Positions 15,486 through 24,279 are shown, counted from the first letter of the stretch. The stretch is 64,000 nucleotides of DNA from Pseudonocardia sp. MH-G8 (GCF_002262885.1 NZ_NKYF01000014.1:1-64000), one strand, 5' to 3'. Numbers and translations: made by a program. Notes: generated from the letters alone by a model not told the origin.

Positions 15486-16079
15486 ATGCAGCGCAAGATC
15501 GGGGTCATGGGCGGGACGTTCGACCCGATCCACCACGGCCACCTGGTCGCCGCCAGCGAGGTGGCCGACGGGTTCGGGCTCGACGAGGTGATCTTCGTGC
15601 CCACGGGCCAGCCGTGGCAGAAGTCCGAACGCGTGGTGAGCAAGCCCGAGGACCGGTACCTGATGACGGTGGTCGCCACGGCGTCCAACCCGAGGTTCTC
15701 GGTGAGCCGCGTGGACATCGAGCGCCCCGGCCCGACCTACACCGCCGACACGCTCACCGACCTGCACGCCGAGCACCCCGACGCCCGGCTGTACTTCATC
15801 ACCGGCGCGGATGCGCTCGGGCAGATCCTCACCTGGCAGAAGCTGGACGAGCTGTTCGAGCTGGCGCACTTCGTCGGTGTCACCCGCCCCGGCTACACCC
15901 TCGACGACGACCACCTGCCCGACGGCGCGGTCAGCCTCGTCGAGGTCCCGGCGATGGCGATCTCGTCCACCGACTGCCGTCGCCGCGTCGAGCAGGGACG
16001 CCCGGTCTGGTACCTGGTGCCCGACGGGGTGGTGCAGTACATCTCCAAGCGCCGTCTCTACCGCGATGAGGAGTGCTGA
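15486..16079 (+). CDS. nadD: Nicotinate-nucleotide adenylyltransferase
   Basis: This 197-residue enzyme transfers AMP from ATP to nicotinate mononucleotide to make deamido-NAD, an essential step of NAD synthesis. The nucleotidyltransferase signature GGTFDPIHHGHL is at residues 9-20 and the C-terminal ISSTDCRRR motif is at about 161-169. It is the first gene of the nadD-rsfS-gpgP-octT-degV order known from M. tuberculosis (Rv2421c-Rv2417c), though here rsfS follows only after three genes on the opposite strand. Confidence 0.95.
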   Translation: MQRKIGVMGGTFDPIHHGHLVAASEVADGFGLDEVIFVPTGQPWQKSERVVSKPEDRYLMTVVATASNPRFSVSRVDIERPGPTYTADTLTDLHAEHPDARLYFITGADALGQILTWQKLDELFELAHFVGVTRPGYTLDDDHLPDGAVSLVEVPAMAISSTDCRRRVEQGRPVWYLVPDGVVQYISKRRLYRDEEC

Positions 16080-16109
16080 CCTCCGGGGACGGGCCGGTCC
16101 GCCTGCGGC

Positions 16110-16496
16110 TCAGCGCAGCGGCGGCACCTTCACACTGGTGAGCAGCATCGTGGTGCCGTCGACCTCCCGCGACACCTCGATCGAGTCCATACAGGCGTGG
16201 ATCATCAGCAGGCCGGGGCCCTCGAAGCCGTCCGGCTCGGGTGACCAGAGCTCACCGCCCGCCACCGCCACGAGGACGCGCCTGCCCCCGTCGGGCTCCG
16301 CGTACTGCCGCGCCGCCACCCGCACCTCCGCGCCGATCGCGGAGGGGTGCGTCTGCTCGACGGCGCTCGTCACGGCCTCGTTCACGGCCATGACGACGTC
16401 GTCGATCTCCCGGACCGGCCAGCGCAGAGCGCGCAGCCACCGGTGGAAACGCTCGCGGACCACCGAGAGCGACACCGGGTCGGCCATGAGGACCAT
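16110..16496 (-). CDS. Anti-sigma factor-type serine/threonine kinase (HATPase domain)
   Basis: This 128-residue protein is a stand-alone GHKL ATPase of the SpoIIAB/RsbW type. The N-box DDVVMAVNEAVTSAVEQTH and the G-box GFEGPGLLMIHACMD are visible. Such proteins bind a sigma factor and release it when an anti-anti-sigma partner is dephosphorylated; the partner gene lies 71 bp upstream. The ATG at 16496 has GGAGG 11 nt before it; a GTG at 16553 would add 19 residues. It is convergent with nadD. Confidence 0.8.
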   Translation of the reverse strand: MVLMADPVSLSVVRERFHRWLRALRWPVREIDDVVMAVNEAVTSAVEQTHPSAIGAEVRVAARQYAEPDGGRRVLVAVAGGELWSPEPDGFEGPGLLMIHACMDSIEVSREVDGTTMLLTSVKVPPLR

Positions 16497-16567
16497 GGAA
16501 ATGACGTCCTCCGGGGGGCCGACGCCCGACGGATCCTGCGCGGTTCCTCCCACCAGCGGCTCGCCGT

Positions 16568-16945
16568 TCAGGCCGCGACGGCCTCGTCGACGGTGCCGTA
16601 CAGCGAGAGCACCTCGTCCAGGCCCATCGTGCGGATCGGTCGGATCACCGGACGCGTGGGATCGACGACGACGCGCAGCGGAGCACCGAGCTCCCGGCCG
16701 TCGTCGTGCAGTGCGACCAGCAGCCCGAGCCCGGAGGACGACAGGAAGTCGACACCGGTGAGATCGAGGACCACCGGTGCTCCCGCGGCTTCGCGCAACG
16801 CTGCGCTCCCGGCCTCCATCAGCCGCCCTCCCGTGCTCAGGTCCACCTCGCCGCGCACGGCCAGGATGAGGCACCCGTCCCGGTCGTCACGTTCGATAGT
16901 CATCAGTTGCTCGGCCGGCGGCACCCCGCCGAGTGGACCGTTCAT
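16568..16945 (-). CDS. STAS-domain anti-anti-sigma factor
   Basis: This 125-residue protein has a SpoIIAA-like STAS fold: LAVRGEVDLSTGG, then VVLDLTGVDFLSSSGLGLLVAL, which carries the phosphorylatable serine. It would capture the anti-sigma kinase encoded next and free a stress sigma factor; the sigma gene is not in the window. The ATG at 16945 has TACGCT ending 8 nt before it, consistent with a leaderless start; an internal ATG at 16903 is an alternative. Confidence 0.85.
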   Translation of the reverse strand: MNGPLGGVPPAEQLMTIERDDRDGCLILAVRGEVDLSTGGRLMEAGSAALREAAGAPVVLDLTGVDFLSSSGLGLLVALHDDGRELGAPLRVVVDPTRPVIRPIRTMGLDEVLSLYGTVDEAVAA

Positions 16946-16953
16946 GCTGGCGC

Positions 16954-16959
16954 AGCGTA
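16954..16959 (-). promoter_or_regulatory. -10 hexamer TACGCT for STAS gene
   Basis: On the minus strand the hexamer ends 8 nt before the ATG at 16945 with no Shine-Dalgarno, suggesting a promoter inside the three-gene minus-strand group. Confidence 0.35.
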
Positions 16960-16977
16960 CAGACGCCCCCCGAGGGC

Positions 16978-17160
16978 TCACCCGGACGCGGGCCCCCGGT
17001 CGGGGAGCGGCGCGCGCACGGACTCCCGCAGCGACTCCCCCAGCACCCGCCGGGCCAGCTCGACGACGTCCCGCAGACCGCGTCGGTCCAGCAGTCGTGC
17101 CACGTCGCGGGCAGCGGCCTGCGCGACGTCGTCGTTCTCGACGTTCCCGCTCGTGATCAT
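16978..17160 (-). CDS. Small hypothetical protein upstream of anti-sigma genes
   Basis: This 60-residue protein is largely helical and charged (ARDVARLLDRRGLRDVVELARRVLGES) with no membrane segment. It is followed 32 bp later by the STAS gene, so it may be the first gene of the anti-sigma operon. Upstream, GTTT and GGGAAA are spaced by 17 bp, loosely like a stress sigma factor promoter. I do not recognise a family. Confidence 0.5.
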   Translation of the reverse strand: MITSGNVENDDVAQAAARDVARLLDRRGLRDVVELARRVLGESLRESVRAPLPDRGPASG

Positions 17161-17292
17161 CGGCCCTCGCAGCCTTCCGGACGCCCCGCCGCACAGCTGT
17201 TTCCCGCTGCGGGCCGCCCGATAAACCCACTCGTTCGAGAGCTGGGACACTGTGGGGGAGCAGGTGGGCCATGCCCACCGGGAAGGGGAACG

Positions 17293-17691
17293 GTGACGGC
17301 GACCGATGAGGCGCTCGACCTGGCCCGGGTGGCAGTGGCGGCCGCGGCCGAGAAGAAGGCGCAGGACATCGTCGTGCTCGACGTGTCCGACCAACTGGTG
17401 ATCACCGACTGCTTCGTGATCGCGTCCGCACCCAACGAGCGGCAGGTGCAGGCCATCGTCGACGAGGTCGAGGAGATGCTGCGCCGGCACGGGGCGAAGC
17501 CCACCCGCCGCGAAGGGGCCCGGGAGGGTCGCTGGGTGCTGCTGGACTTCGTCGACGTCGTGGTGCACGTCCAGCACACCGAGGAGCGCGGGTTCTACGG
17601 GCTCGACCGGTTGTGGAAGGACTGCCCGCGCGTGGAGTTCCCGGAAGCGGTCGTGGACGTGCCCGCTGACACCGCCGGGCCGACCGGGTGA
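17293..17691 (+). CDS. rsfS: Ribosome silencing factor RsfS
   Basis: This 132-residue RsfS/YbeB/DUF143 protein binds ribosomal protein L14 and keeps the subunits apart in starvation. Signature blocks are KKAQDIVVLDVSDQLVITDCFVIAS, split by the conserved D, and GRWVLLDFVDVVVHVQH followed by RGFYGLDRLW. GGAAGGGG precedes the GTG start. The stop overlaps the start of the phosphatase gene (GTGA), so the two are coupled, as in M. tuberculosis Rv2420c-Rv2419c. Confidence 0.93.
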   Translation: MTATDEALDLARVAVAAAAEKKAQDIVVLDVSDQLVITDCFVIASAPNERQVQAIVDEVEEMLRRHGAKPTRREGAREGRWVLLDFVDVVVHVQHTEERGFYGLDRLWKDCPRVEFPEAVVDVPADTAGPTG

Positions 17692-18314
17692 GCTTGCGCA
17701 GGCTGGTGTTGCTGCGCCACGGGCAGACCGACTACAACGCTGCGGGCCGCATGCAGGGGCACCTCGACTCGCTGCTCACCGCCACGGGCGTGGAGCAGGC
17801 GACCGCGGTGGCCCCCGAGGTCGCACGGCTCGCCCCGGACCGGCTGATCAGCTCGGACCTCCGTCGCGCCGTCGACACCGCCGATGTGGTGGCCGCGGCG
17901 TGCGGCCGTCCGGTCAAGCTCGATCCGCGGCTGCGCGAGACCCACCTCGGCGAGTGGCAGGGACGCACCGTCGCCGAGATCGAGCAGGAGTGGCCGGGAG
18001 CGATCGCCGCCTGGCGGTCCGACGCGGCCTGGACGCCACCGGCCGGCGAGTCGCGGGTCGACGTGGTGCGCCGCTCGTTGCCCGTGGTCGAGGAGCTGGA
18101 CGAGGAGTACGACGGCGCCGACGCGGAGACCACCATCGTGCTGGTGGCCCACGGCGGCCTGATCGCCGGCCTGGTCTGCGGTCTGCTTGCGCTCCCCGTG
18201 TCCAGCTGGCCCGCCATCGGCGGTCTGGGCAACTGCCGGTGGGCCGCCTTGGCCCGCCGTGAGGACCACCCGCGCTGGCGGCTCGCCGGGTACAACGTCG
18301 GCGTGGGGGAGTGA
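17688..18314 (+). CDS. gpgP: Histidine phosphatase, glucosyl-3-phosphoglycerate phosphatase-like
   Basis: This 208-residue phosphoglycerate mutase-like phosphatase has the catalytic LLRHGQTDYN motif at residues 8-17, the acid-containing RETHLGEWQG, and the second histidine in VLVAHGG. The M. tuberculosis gene in the same position (Rv2419c, gpgP) dephosphorylates glucosyl-3-phosphoglycerate in methylglucose lipopolysaccharide synthesis, and the next gene matches octT from the same pathway. Assignment to that substrate rests on gene order and family. Confidence 0.8.
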   Translation: MSLRRLVLLRHGQTDYNAAGRMQGHLDSLLTATGVEQATAVAPEVARLAPDRLISSDLRRAVDTADVVAAACGRPVKLDPRLRETHLGEWQGRTVAEIEQEWPGAIAAWRSDAAWTPPAGESRVDVVRRSLPVVEELDEEYDGADAETTIVLVAHGGLIAGLVCGLLALPVSSWPAIGGLGNCRWAALARREDHPRWRLAGYNVGVGE

Positions 18315-19045
18315 CCGACCGCCCCATCCTGCTGGTGCTCGGTGATTCGCTGGCCTTCCACGGCCCGCAGCGCCCGGAGCCTGCCGACGAGCCGCGGCTG
18401 TGGCCCAACGTCGCCGCCGCGGCGCTCGGCGGGCGCGCCGAGATCGCCGCCGGCACGGGCTGGACGGCTCGGCACGCCTGGCACGCCCTGACCTCCGACC
18501 CGCGGGTGTGGGCGGTCCTGCCCTCCGTCGAGGCGCTCGTGCTCGGCGTCGGCGGCATGGACAGCCTGCCCTCGCCGCTGCCCACCGCGCTGCGGGAGCT
18601 CATCCCGACCCTGCGTCCCGAACCGCTGCGCCGGATGGCGCGCCACGCGTACCTGCGCGCGCAACCGCCGTTGGCACGGGCGTTCGCGGCCACGCTGCCC
18701 CGCGGCGGACCGGTCGCGCTGCCGCCGCGGCTGAGCGTGCGGTACCTGGAGCGGTGCCGCGCCGCCGTGCACGCGGTCCGTCCGGGACTGCCCGTCGTGG
18801 CGGTGGTGCCGCCCCCGCACCGGGCTGCCTGCTACGCCTCGGTCCACGTCGGTCGGGCCGCCGCCGAGCGCGCGACCCGCGCCTGGGCCCGGGCGGCCGG
18901 CGTGGCCCTGCTCGACCTGCCCGCGCTCGTCGGTGCGCACGTGCTCGGCGGGCACGGCAACCCGGACGGGATGCACTGGGGGTGGGAGGCCCACGCCGCG
19001 GTCGGCGCCGAATGCGCAGCCCTGCTGCGGGCGAGGGGCCACTAG
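18311..19045 (+). CDS. octT: SGNH-hydrolase-type acyltransferase, OctT-like
   Basis: This 244-residue protein has an SGNH fold with the nucleophile motif GDSLAFHG at residues 11-18, a VGGMDSLPS block, and the C-terminal catalytic D-x-x-H in NPDGMHW. The syntenic M. tuberculosis gene Rv2418c encodes diglucosylglycerate octanoyltransferase (OctT), which acylates an early intermediate of methylglucose lipopolysaccharides. Its GTG start overlaps the phosphatase stop (GTGA). Function is inferred from position and fold. Confidence 0.78.
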   Translation: MTDRPILLVLGDSLAFHGPQRPEPADEPRLWPNVAAAALGGRAEIAAGTGWTARHAWHALTSDPRVWAVLPSVEALVLGVGGMDSLPSPLPTALRELIPTLRPEPLRRMARHAYLRAQPPLARAFAATLPRGGPVALPPRLSVRYLERCRAAVHAVRPGLPVVAVVPPPHRAACYASVHVGRAAAERATRAWARAAGVALLDLPALVGAHVLGGHGNPDGMHWGWEAHAAVGAECAALLRARGH

Positions 19046-19048
19046 GCT
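19043..19048 (+). promoter_or_regulatory. -10 hexamer TAGGCT for degV
   Basis: The TAG of this hexamer is also the stop codon of the octT-like gene. The hexamer ends 8 nt before the degV GTG and no Shine-Dalgarno is present. Confidence 0.45.
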
Positions 19049-19056
19049 CCGGCGCC

Positions 19057-19905
19057 GTGCCCGTCGCCGTCGTCACCGACTCCACCGCCTACCTGCCGGA
19101 GGGTATGGCGCAGCAGCGGGGGATCCGGGTGGTGGCGCTCGAGGTCCGGCTGGGGGAGCGGGTCGGCAGGGAGGGCGTCGACATCGACGCCGCCGCGCTG
19201 TCGGTGGCGTTGACCGACCGGCACCTCGAGGTGCAGACCTCCCGGCCGACGCCGGCGGAGTTCGCCGCGTCCTTCCAGGCCGCGTTGGACGGCGGCGCCG
19301 ACGAGGTGGTCTCGGTGCACCTGTCGCGGGAGCTGTCGGGCACGTGGGACGCGGCGCGGCTGGCGGCCGACGAGGTCGCACCCGAACGCGTGCGCGTCGT
19401 CGACTCGCGGGCCACCTGCATGGGCCTCGGGTTCGCGGTCCTCGCCGCGGCGGACGCGGCGCAGGCGGGAGCGGACGGCGCTGACGTGGCGGCGGCCGCC
19501 GAGAGCGTCGCCGCGCGCTGCCGGCTGTTCTTCTCCGTCGACACCCTCGACCGGCTGCGACGTGGCGGGCGCATCGGCGCCGCGGCCGCGCTCGTGGGCA
19601 CGGCGCTGGCCGTGAAGCCGCTGCTGCACGTGACGCAGGGCCGCATCGTGCCGCTGGAGAAGGTCCGCACCTCGGCCCGGGCGGCGCAGCGGCTCGTGGA
19701 GCTGGCGGTGCGCGCCGCCGGGGACGGTCCCGTCGACCTCGCGGTGCACCACCTCGACGCCGCCGCTCGTGCCGACGAGCTCGCGGTCCGGCTGAAGGAG
19801 CGCGTGCCGCGGGTGGCACGGCTGCTCGTGTCGGAGGTCGGGGCGGTGATCGGCGCCCACGTGGGGCCCGGACTGCTCGGGGTGGTCGTGGTGCCGGAGG
19901 GCTGA
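19057..19905 (+). CDS. DegV family fatty-acid-binding protein
   Basis: This 282-residue protein starts PVAVVTDSTAYLP and has TSRPTPAEF, SVHLSRELSGTWDAARLAA, and DTLDRLRRGGRIGAA, the landmarks of the DegV family. In Gram-positive bacteria DegV/FakB proteins bind a fatty acid and present it to the kinase FakA. No FakA is present in the window. It corresponds to M. tuberculosis Rv2417c. The GTG follows a TAGGCT hexamer by 8 nt. Confidence 0.9.
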   Translation: MPVAVVTDSTAYLPEGMAQQRGIRVVALEVRLGERVGREGVDIDAAALSVALTDRHLEVQTSRPTPAEFAASFQAALDGGADEVVSVHLSRELSGTWDAARLAADEVAPERVRVVDSRATCMGLGFAVLAAADAAQAGADGADVAAAAESVAARCRLFFSVDTLDRLRRGGRIGAAAALVGTALAVKPLLHVTQGRIVPLEKVRTSARAAQRLVELAVRAAGDGPVDLAVHHLDAAARADELAVRLKERVPRVARLLVSEVGAVIGAHVGPGLLGVVVVPEG

Positions 19906-20000
19906 CCCCCAGTCCGCTGCGCGTTCCGCCGAGTTGTCCCCCTCGTGCTCGGGCCATCCACAGTTCTCGGCGACGCCCCCGCACCCACCTCCCACGGTCC

Positions 20001-20006
20001 TAGCGT
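20001..20006 (+). promoter_or_regulatory. -10 hexamer TAGCGT for comEA
   Basis: The hexamer ends 7 nt before the comEA GTG at 20014 with no ribosome binding site in between, which fits a leaderless transcript for the comEA-comEC pair. Confidence 0.5.
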
Positions 20007-20013
20007 CGTCCGC

Positions 20014-21096
20014 GTGACACGACCTCACCCCCTCGCCGGGCGGCTGACCTCGGTGCTTGCCACCGGGGCCGAGCCGGACGCCGGGTCGACGCGCGAGCAC
20101 GGGGAGGCTCCTGTGCCGCCGCGGCCGGATGGCCGCACGGCGGGTGGTCGCGCGGGGTGGGCCGACCCGCCGACGGTTCCCCTGCCGCTCCTGGCCGCTC
20201 GGCACGGTGCTGCACTCGCCGCCGGGTCGCGCCGGGCAGCCCGGCAGGCCGCGCAGGAGGGGGAGGACCTGCTTGCCGGACGCAGCGGTGCCCCGGAGAT
20301 GCCGGCACCACCTCTGCGTGGGCCCGACCTCCTCGGTGTGCCACCGGCGGAGCTGGATCGTCCCGGCGGGTCCGGGCGCGTCGCCGGCGTGCTGCGCAGG
20401 CTCGCGCCGGCCGCGTGGCGCGGTGCTCGCCTCGACCCGGGGCGGCCCGGTGCCACCGCGCTCGCCCTCGTGGCCGCCGCGGCCGCCGTCCTGGCTGCGG
20501 TCGGGGTCTGGTCCGAGCGGCCGCGCGCCGAACCGGTGGCCGATCTGCCCGCGGTCAGCATGGCCGCCGAGCAGGCGCCGTCCGCCGCGGCGCAGCCGGG
20601 GGCCGCACCCATGTCCCCACCGACGGCAGGGGTCCCGCAGCCGCCCGCGGCGCCCCTGGTCGTGGCCGTGTCCGGCAAGGTGCATCGGCCCGGGCTGGTG
20701 GAGGTTCCCGACGGCGCCAGGGTGGCCGACGTCCTGGAGGCGGCAGGCGGGGCCCTTCCCGGCACGGACCTCGCCGAGGTCAACCTGGCCCGGCGGGTCG
20801 TGGACGGGGAGCAGGTGGCGGTAGGGGTGCCCGCCGCGCCCGACGCCGCCCCGGCGGGGCCGGCAAGCGGCGCACCGGCGGGCACGGCGCCAGGCGCGCC
20901 TGCCGCGCCGGTCGACCTCAACACCGCCACCGAGGACCAGCTCGACGCGCTGCCCGGAGTCGGTCCGGTCACCGCCCAGCGGATCCTCGAGTGGCGCGCG
21001 AGCAACGGGCGCTTCGCCCGGGTCGAGCAACTGCGGGAGGTCGACGGCATCGGGGAGCGCCGGTTCGCGCAGCTGCGGGAGCTGGTGAAGGTCTGA
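20014..21096 (+). CDS. comEA: ComEA-type DNA-binding competence protein
   Basis: This 360-residue protein has a long cytoplasmic N-terminal region, one membrane helix at about residues 148-164 (ALALVAAAAAVLAAVGVW), a SLBB-type domain beginning VAVSGKVHRPGLVEVP, an Ala/Pro linker, and a C-terminal helix-hairpin-helix pair starting VDLNTATEDQLDALPGVG. ComEA binds double-stranded DNA outside the membrane and hands it to ComEC. The GTG at 20014 is preceded by TAGCGT. The stop overlaps the comEC start (TGATG). Confidence 0.9.
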   Translation: MTRPHPLAGRLTSVLATGAEPDAGSTREHGEAPVPPRPDGRTAGGRAGWADPPTVPLPLLAARHGAALAAGSRRAARQAAQEGEDLLAGRSGAPEMPAPPLRGPDLLGVPPAELDRPGGSGRVAGVLRRLAPAAWRGARLDPGRPGATALALVAAAAAVLAAVGVWSERPRAEPVADLPAVSMAAEQAPSAAAQPGAAPMSPPTAGVPQPPAAPLVVAVSGKVHRPGLVEVPDGARVADVLEAAGGALPGTDLAEVNLARRVVDGEQVAVGVPAAPDAAPAGPASGAPAGTAPGAPAAPVDLNTATEDQLDALPGVGPVTAQRILEWRASNGRFARVEQLREVDGIGERRFAQLRELVKV

Positions 21097-23471
21097 TGCG
21101 CGCTCCGGTGCCGGACCCACCCCGGCGCCCGCCCGACCTGCGCCTGGTGCCGGCCGCGCTCGCGGTGTGGGCGGTCATGCTGCTCGGCATCGGGGTGGGG
21201 CCGGTCGCCGGCGTGGTCGTGCTGGTCGCGTCGGTGCTGCTCGTCGTGGGTGCGCTGCGGCGCCGCGGAGCGGTGTGGTCGGCTGCGGTCCTGGCCGCAG
21301 CCGGGTGCGCGGCGGCGGCCGCGCTGGCGGTCACCGCGCAGGTCCTGCTGGTCGAGCGGCACCCGCTGCGTGAGCCCGCGCAGCGCGGTGGGGCAGCGGA
21401 GCTGCGGGTGGTGGTCACCGACGACCCCCGTCCGATCCGGAGCACGGGCTACGGGTCCCGGCCCGGTGAGGCGAGCCTCGTGCTGGTGCCTGCGCGGCTG
21501 GAACGCGCCACCGCAGGCGACGGCCACTGGACGGCCGGTGGGCGCGTGCTGCTCATCGCTCCGGCGCAGGAGTGGGCCGCGCTGCTGCCGGGGCAGGCCG
21601 CCACGGCCGAGGGGCTGCTCGCCCCGGCGGGCCGCCGTGACCTCACCGTGGCGGTGCTGCGGGTGCGCGGCCCGCCGGGCGACGTCCGCGCGCCGCCGTG
21701 GTGGCAGGAGGCCGCGGGCGGGCTGCGGGCGGGGCTGCGCGAGGCCGCCACGGTCCTGCCGCCCGCCTCCGCCGGGCTCCTGCCCGGGCTGGCCGTCGGC
21801 GACACCAGCGGCCTCGTCCCGGAGGTCGAGTCCGACTTCCGGGCTGCGGGGCTCACCCACCTGCTGGCCGTCTCCGGTGCCAACCTGGCGATCGTCGCGG
21901 GCGCGGTCCTGGCGCTGCTGCGCCTGCTGCGGGTCGATCCCCGCCTCGCCGCAGTCCTCAGCGCGCTCGCCGTGCTCGGCTTCGTGGTGCTCGCGCGGCC
22001 GTCGCCGAGCGTGGTGCGGGCGGCGGCGATGGCGGCCGTGGTGCTGCTCGCGCTCGCCCTGGGCCGTGGCCGCTCCGCGCTGCCCGCGCTCGCCGCGGCC
22101 GTGCTGGTGCTGCTGCCGGCCGACCCGGCACTGGCCGTCGACCCGGGCTTCGCGCTGTCGGTTCTCGCCACGGCGGCGCTGGTGCTGCTCGCACCGGGCT
22201 GGTCCGAGGCGCTGCAGGGGCGCGGGGTGCCGCGATGGATTGCGGAGGCGCTCTGCGTGCCGGCCGCCGCGTTCCTCGCCACCGCCCCGCTGATCGCCGG
22301 GCTGAGCGCGCAGGTCAGCCCGATGGCGGTGCTCGCCAACCTGCTCGCCGTGCCCGCCGTGGCCCCGGCCACGGTGCTGGGAGTGTTGGCCGCGGTGCTC
22401 TCACCGCTCGGCGCCCCGCTGGCGCAGGCGTGCGCGTGGGCGGCCGGCCCGTTCGTCGGCTGGCTGGTCCTGCTGGCCGATCGGTCCGCGGCCGTTCCCG
22501 GCGCGGTGCTCGGCTGGCCGGGCGGGCTCGTGGGCGCGCTGCTGCTGGGCGCCCTGGTCCTGGTGCTGCTCGCGCTCGGGCGGTCCCCGCGGTGGCGGGC
22601 GCTGCTGCTCGCCGTGGCACTGGGGTCGGCGCTCGTGCTGGTGCCCACGCGGGTCGCCACGCCGGGGTGGCCGCCCGTCGGGTGGTCGGTGGTGGCCTGT
22701 GACGTCGGGCAGGGCGACGCGCTGGTCCTGGGCACCGGCAGGCCGGGCTGGGTCGTGCTGGTCGACGCCGGTCCCGACGCCGGGCCGGTGGACGCCTGCC
22801 TCGACCGGCTCGGGGTGCAGGGGATCTCGCTGGTGGTGCTCAGCCACCTGCACGCCGACCACGTCGGCGGGCTCGCGGGCGCGCTGCGGGGGCGGGCGGT
22901 CGCCGGCGTCGCGGTCGGGCCGGTGCGCGAGCCGGCGTGGGCGCTGCGCGATATCGCGGACGCGGCGGCGGGCGCGGGCGCTCCCGTCGTCGCGCTCGTC
23001 GCGGGGAAGCGGCTGGAGTGGCCAGGGCTCGTCCTCGACGTCCTCGGCCCGCGTCATCCGGCCGCATCCGTCGACGGCGAGGACGGCACCGCGGTCAACG
23101 ACGGCTCGCTCGTGCTGCGCGCCCGCACGGCGGCCGGCACGGTGCTGCTCACCGGCGATGTCGAGCTCGCCGCGCAGGCCGACCTGCTCTCCTCCGGCGC
23201 CGACCTGCGGGCCGAGGTCCTCAAGATGCCGCACCACGGCTCCCGGTACACCTCGATCGACTTCCTCAACGCGGTCGCTCCGCGCGCGGTGCTGGTCAGC
23301 GTCGGCGCCGGCAACACCTACCGCCACCCCGACCCCGGCCTGATCGGCGGGCTGGAGCGGGCCGGCGCCGCGGTCCGCCGCACCGATCTCACGGGCGATG
23401 TCGCCGTGGTCGGCAGCCAAGTTGGCCTCGAGCTCGTCTCCCGAGGCTCACCGCTGCCGGCTCCGCGATGA
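21096..23471 (+). CDS. comEC: ComEC/Rec2 DNA-internalisation channel
   Basis: This 791-residue protein has the three-part ComEC layout: N-terminal membrane helices with a DUF4131-type soluble segment, the competence core with LLAVSGANLAIVAGA near residue 262, and a C-terminal metallo-beta-lactamase-like domain starting CDVGQGDALVLG with H-x-H-x-D-H in SHLHADHVGG. ComEC moves one DNA strand across the membrane. The ATG shares one base with the comEA stop. The last residues, GLELVSRGSPLPAPR, recur in a short fragment at 31368-31449, which suggests this 3' end was once duplicated by an insertion. Confidence 0.92.
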   Translation: MRAPVPDPPRRPPDLRLVPAALAVWAVMLLGIGVGPVAGVVVLVASVLLVVGALRRRGAVWSAAVLAAAGCAAAAALAVTAQVLLVERHPLREPAQRGGAAELRVVVTDDPRPIRSTGYGSRPGEASLVLVPARLERATAGDGHWTAGGRVLLIAPAQEWAALLPGQAATAEGLLAPAGRRDLTVAVLRVRGPPGDVRAPPWWQEAAGGLRAGLREAATVLPPASAGLLPGLAVGDTSGLVPEVESDFRAAGLTHLLAVSGANLAIVAGAVLALLRLLRVDPRLAAVLSALAVLGFVVLARPSPSVVRAAAMAAVVLLALALGRGRSALPALAAAVLVLLPADPALAVDPGFALSVLATAALVLLAPGWSEALQGRGVPRWIAEALCVPAAAFLATAPLIAGLSAQVSPMAVLANLLAVPAVAPATVLGVLAAVLSPLGAPLAQACAWAAGPFVGWLVLLADRSAAVPGAVLGWPGGLVGALLLGALVLVLLALGRSPRWRALLLAVALGSALVLVPTRVATPGWPPVGWSVVACDVGQGDALVLGTGRPGWVVLVDAGPDAGPVDACLDRLGVQGISLVVLSHLHADHVGGLAGALRGRAVAGVAVGPVREPAWALRDIADAAAGAGAPVVALVAGKRLEWPGLVLDVLGPRHPAASVDGEDGTAVNDGSLVLRARTAAGTVLLTGDVELAAQADLLSSGADLRAEVLKMPHHGSRYTSIDFLNAVAPRAVLVSVGAGNTYRHPDPGLIGGLERAGAAVRRTDLTGDVAVVGSQVGLELVSRGSPLPAPR

Positions 23472-23577
23472 GGACACCGCGCAGTAGCGCGAACGAGGGC
23501 CTTCGCGGCCGAGTGGTCTGCGCGGTGCGACCTCGCCATCGGCGACCGGGGACGGCGGCCAGCTCTTCCTCGGCCCC

Positions 23578-24267
23578 TCAATCGCGCATCGAGCCGGTAC
23601 GGCTCTGAGCCGGATTGCCGATGATGCAAATCACTTCACGGTTGTGGCCCCGCCCGTTCCACGCCCCCTCGGTCGGGAAGAAGGAGTGGGTTCTGACCGA
23701 CGGGTCTTCGGCCGCGTGCTGCGCGTACCGGTCGAGCTCGGTCCGGCACCGCTCCCAGGCTTCGTCGGAGACCTTCCGGTGGCCCGGGTAGGACGTGCCG
23801 GCCAGCTCGAAGACAGCGAAAACCTCGGCCTGGTGCGCTTCTGCGCAAGGCACTGCATCTATGGAGAACATACTGTTCGCACCCGGCCCCAACTTACCCA
23901 GCCCGTTGAAACAATCACCTGGCTTCCGGTCGTTCGTCGCGACCCTGCCGGCCTCGACGATGGCACCGGATGCGTCCCGCTGCGGGCCGTCTTGAAATAG
24001 CGCGAACATGCCCAGGAGTAGACCTGCGATCGCGATAGCTGTACCTCTATGGCGGCGCCGGTGGATATCGATGAGCGCAAGGATCCCGCAGAGAATTGTA
24101 ACGATCGCTGCACCGAGAAGGGTTTCTCCGTCGATCAGTCGCGTGCCACTGAGCATCGCTGCCGCGGCAACGACGCCCAGCGACAATGTCGCCACCGCGA
24201 GAACGTTCGTACTGCGACGCCCGGAATCGAAACGCTTCGGCGGGTATTTCCCGTCCTGTGTCGCCAT
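23578..24267 (-). CDS. Septum formation/DUF4190-type membrane protein
   Basis: This 229-residue protein has two to three hydrophobic helices at about residues 22-42, 50-66 and 75-90, the DUF4190 layout. An outer domain follows with KPGDCFNGLG, VPCAEAHQAEVFAVFEL and a C-x-x-E-L pattern, matching the actinobacterial 'septum formation' family. The family's role in division is weakly supported. The ATG is preceded by TAGCCT ending 6 nt away. Third-position G+C is lower than in the neighbours, in line with a transferred block starting after comEC. Confidence 0.75.
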   Translation of the reverse strand: MATQDGKYPPKRFDSGRRSTNVLAVATLSLGVVAAAAMLSGTRLIDGETLLGAAIVTILCGILALIDIHRRRHRGTAIAIAGLLLGMFALFQDGPQRDASGAIVEAGRVATNDRKPGDCFNGLGKLGPGANSMFSIDAVPCAEAHQAEVFAVFELAGTSYPGHRKVSDEAWERCRTELDRYAQHAAEDPSVRTHSFFPTEGAWNGRGHNREVICIIGNPAQSRTGSMRD

Positions 24268-24273
24268 GCGGGC

Positions 24274-24279
24274 AGGCTA
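24274..24279 (-). promoter_or_regulatory. -10 hexamer TAGCCT for septum-formation-type gene
   Basis: On the minus strand the hexamer ends 6 nt before the ATG at 24267 with no Shine-Dalgarno, another leaderless layout. Confidence 0.45.

Noticed and set aside
17060..17290. Upstream extension of rsfS to about 16933 as a fusion protein
   Set aside because: The upstream codons are antisense to the anti-sigma operon and RsfS homologues begin near the chosen GTG, which has its own ribosome binding site.
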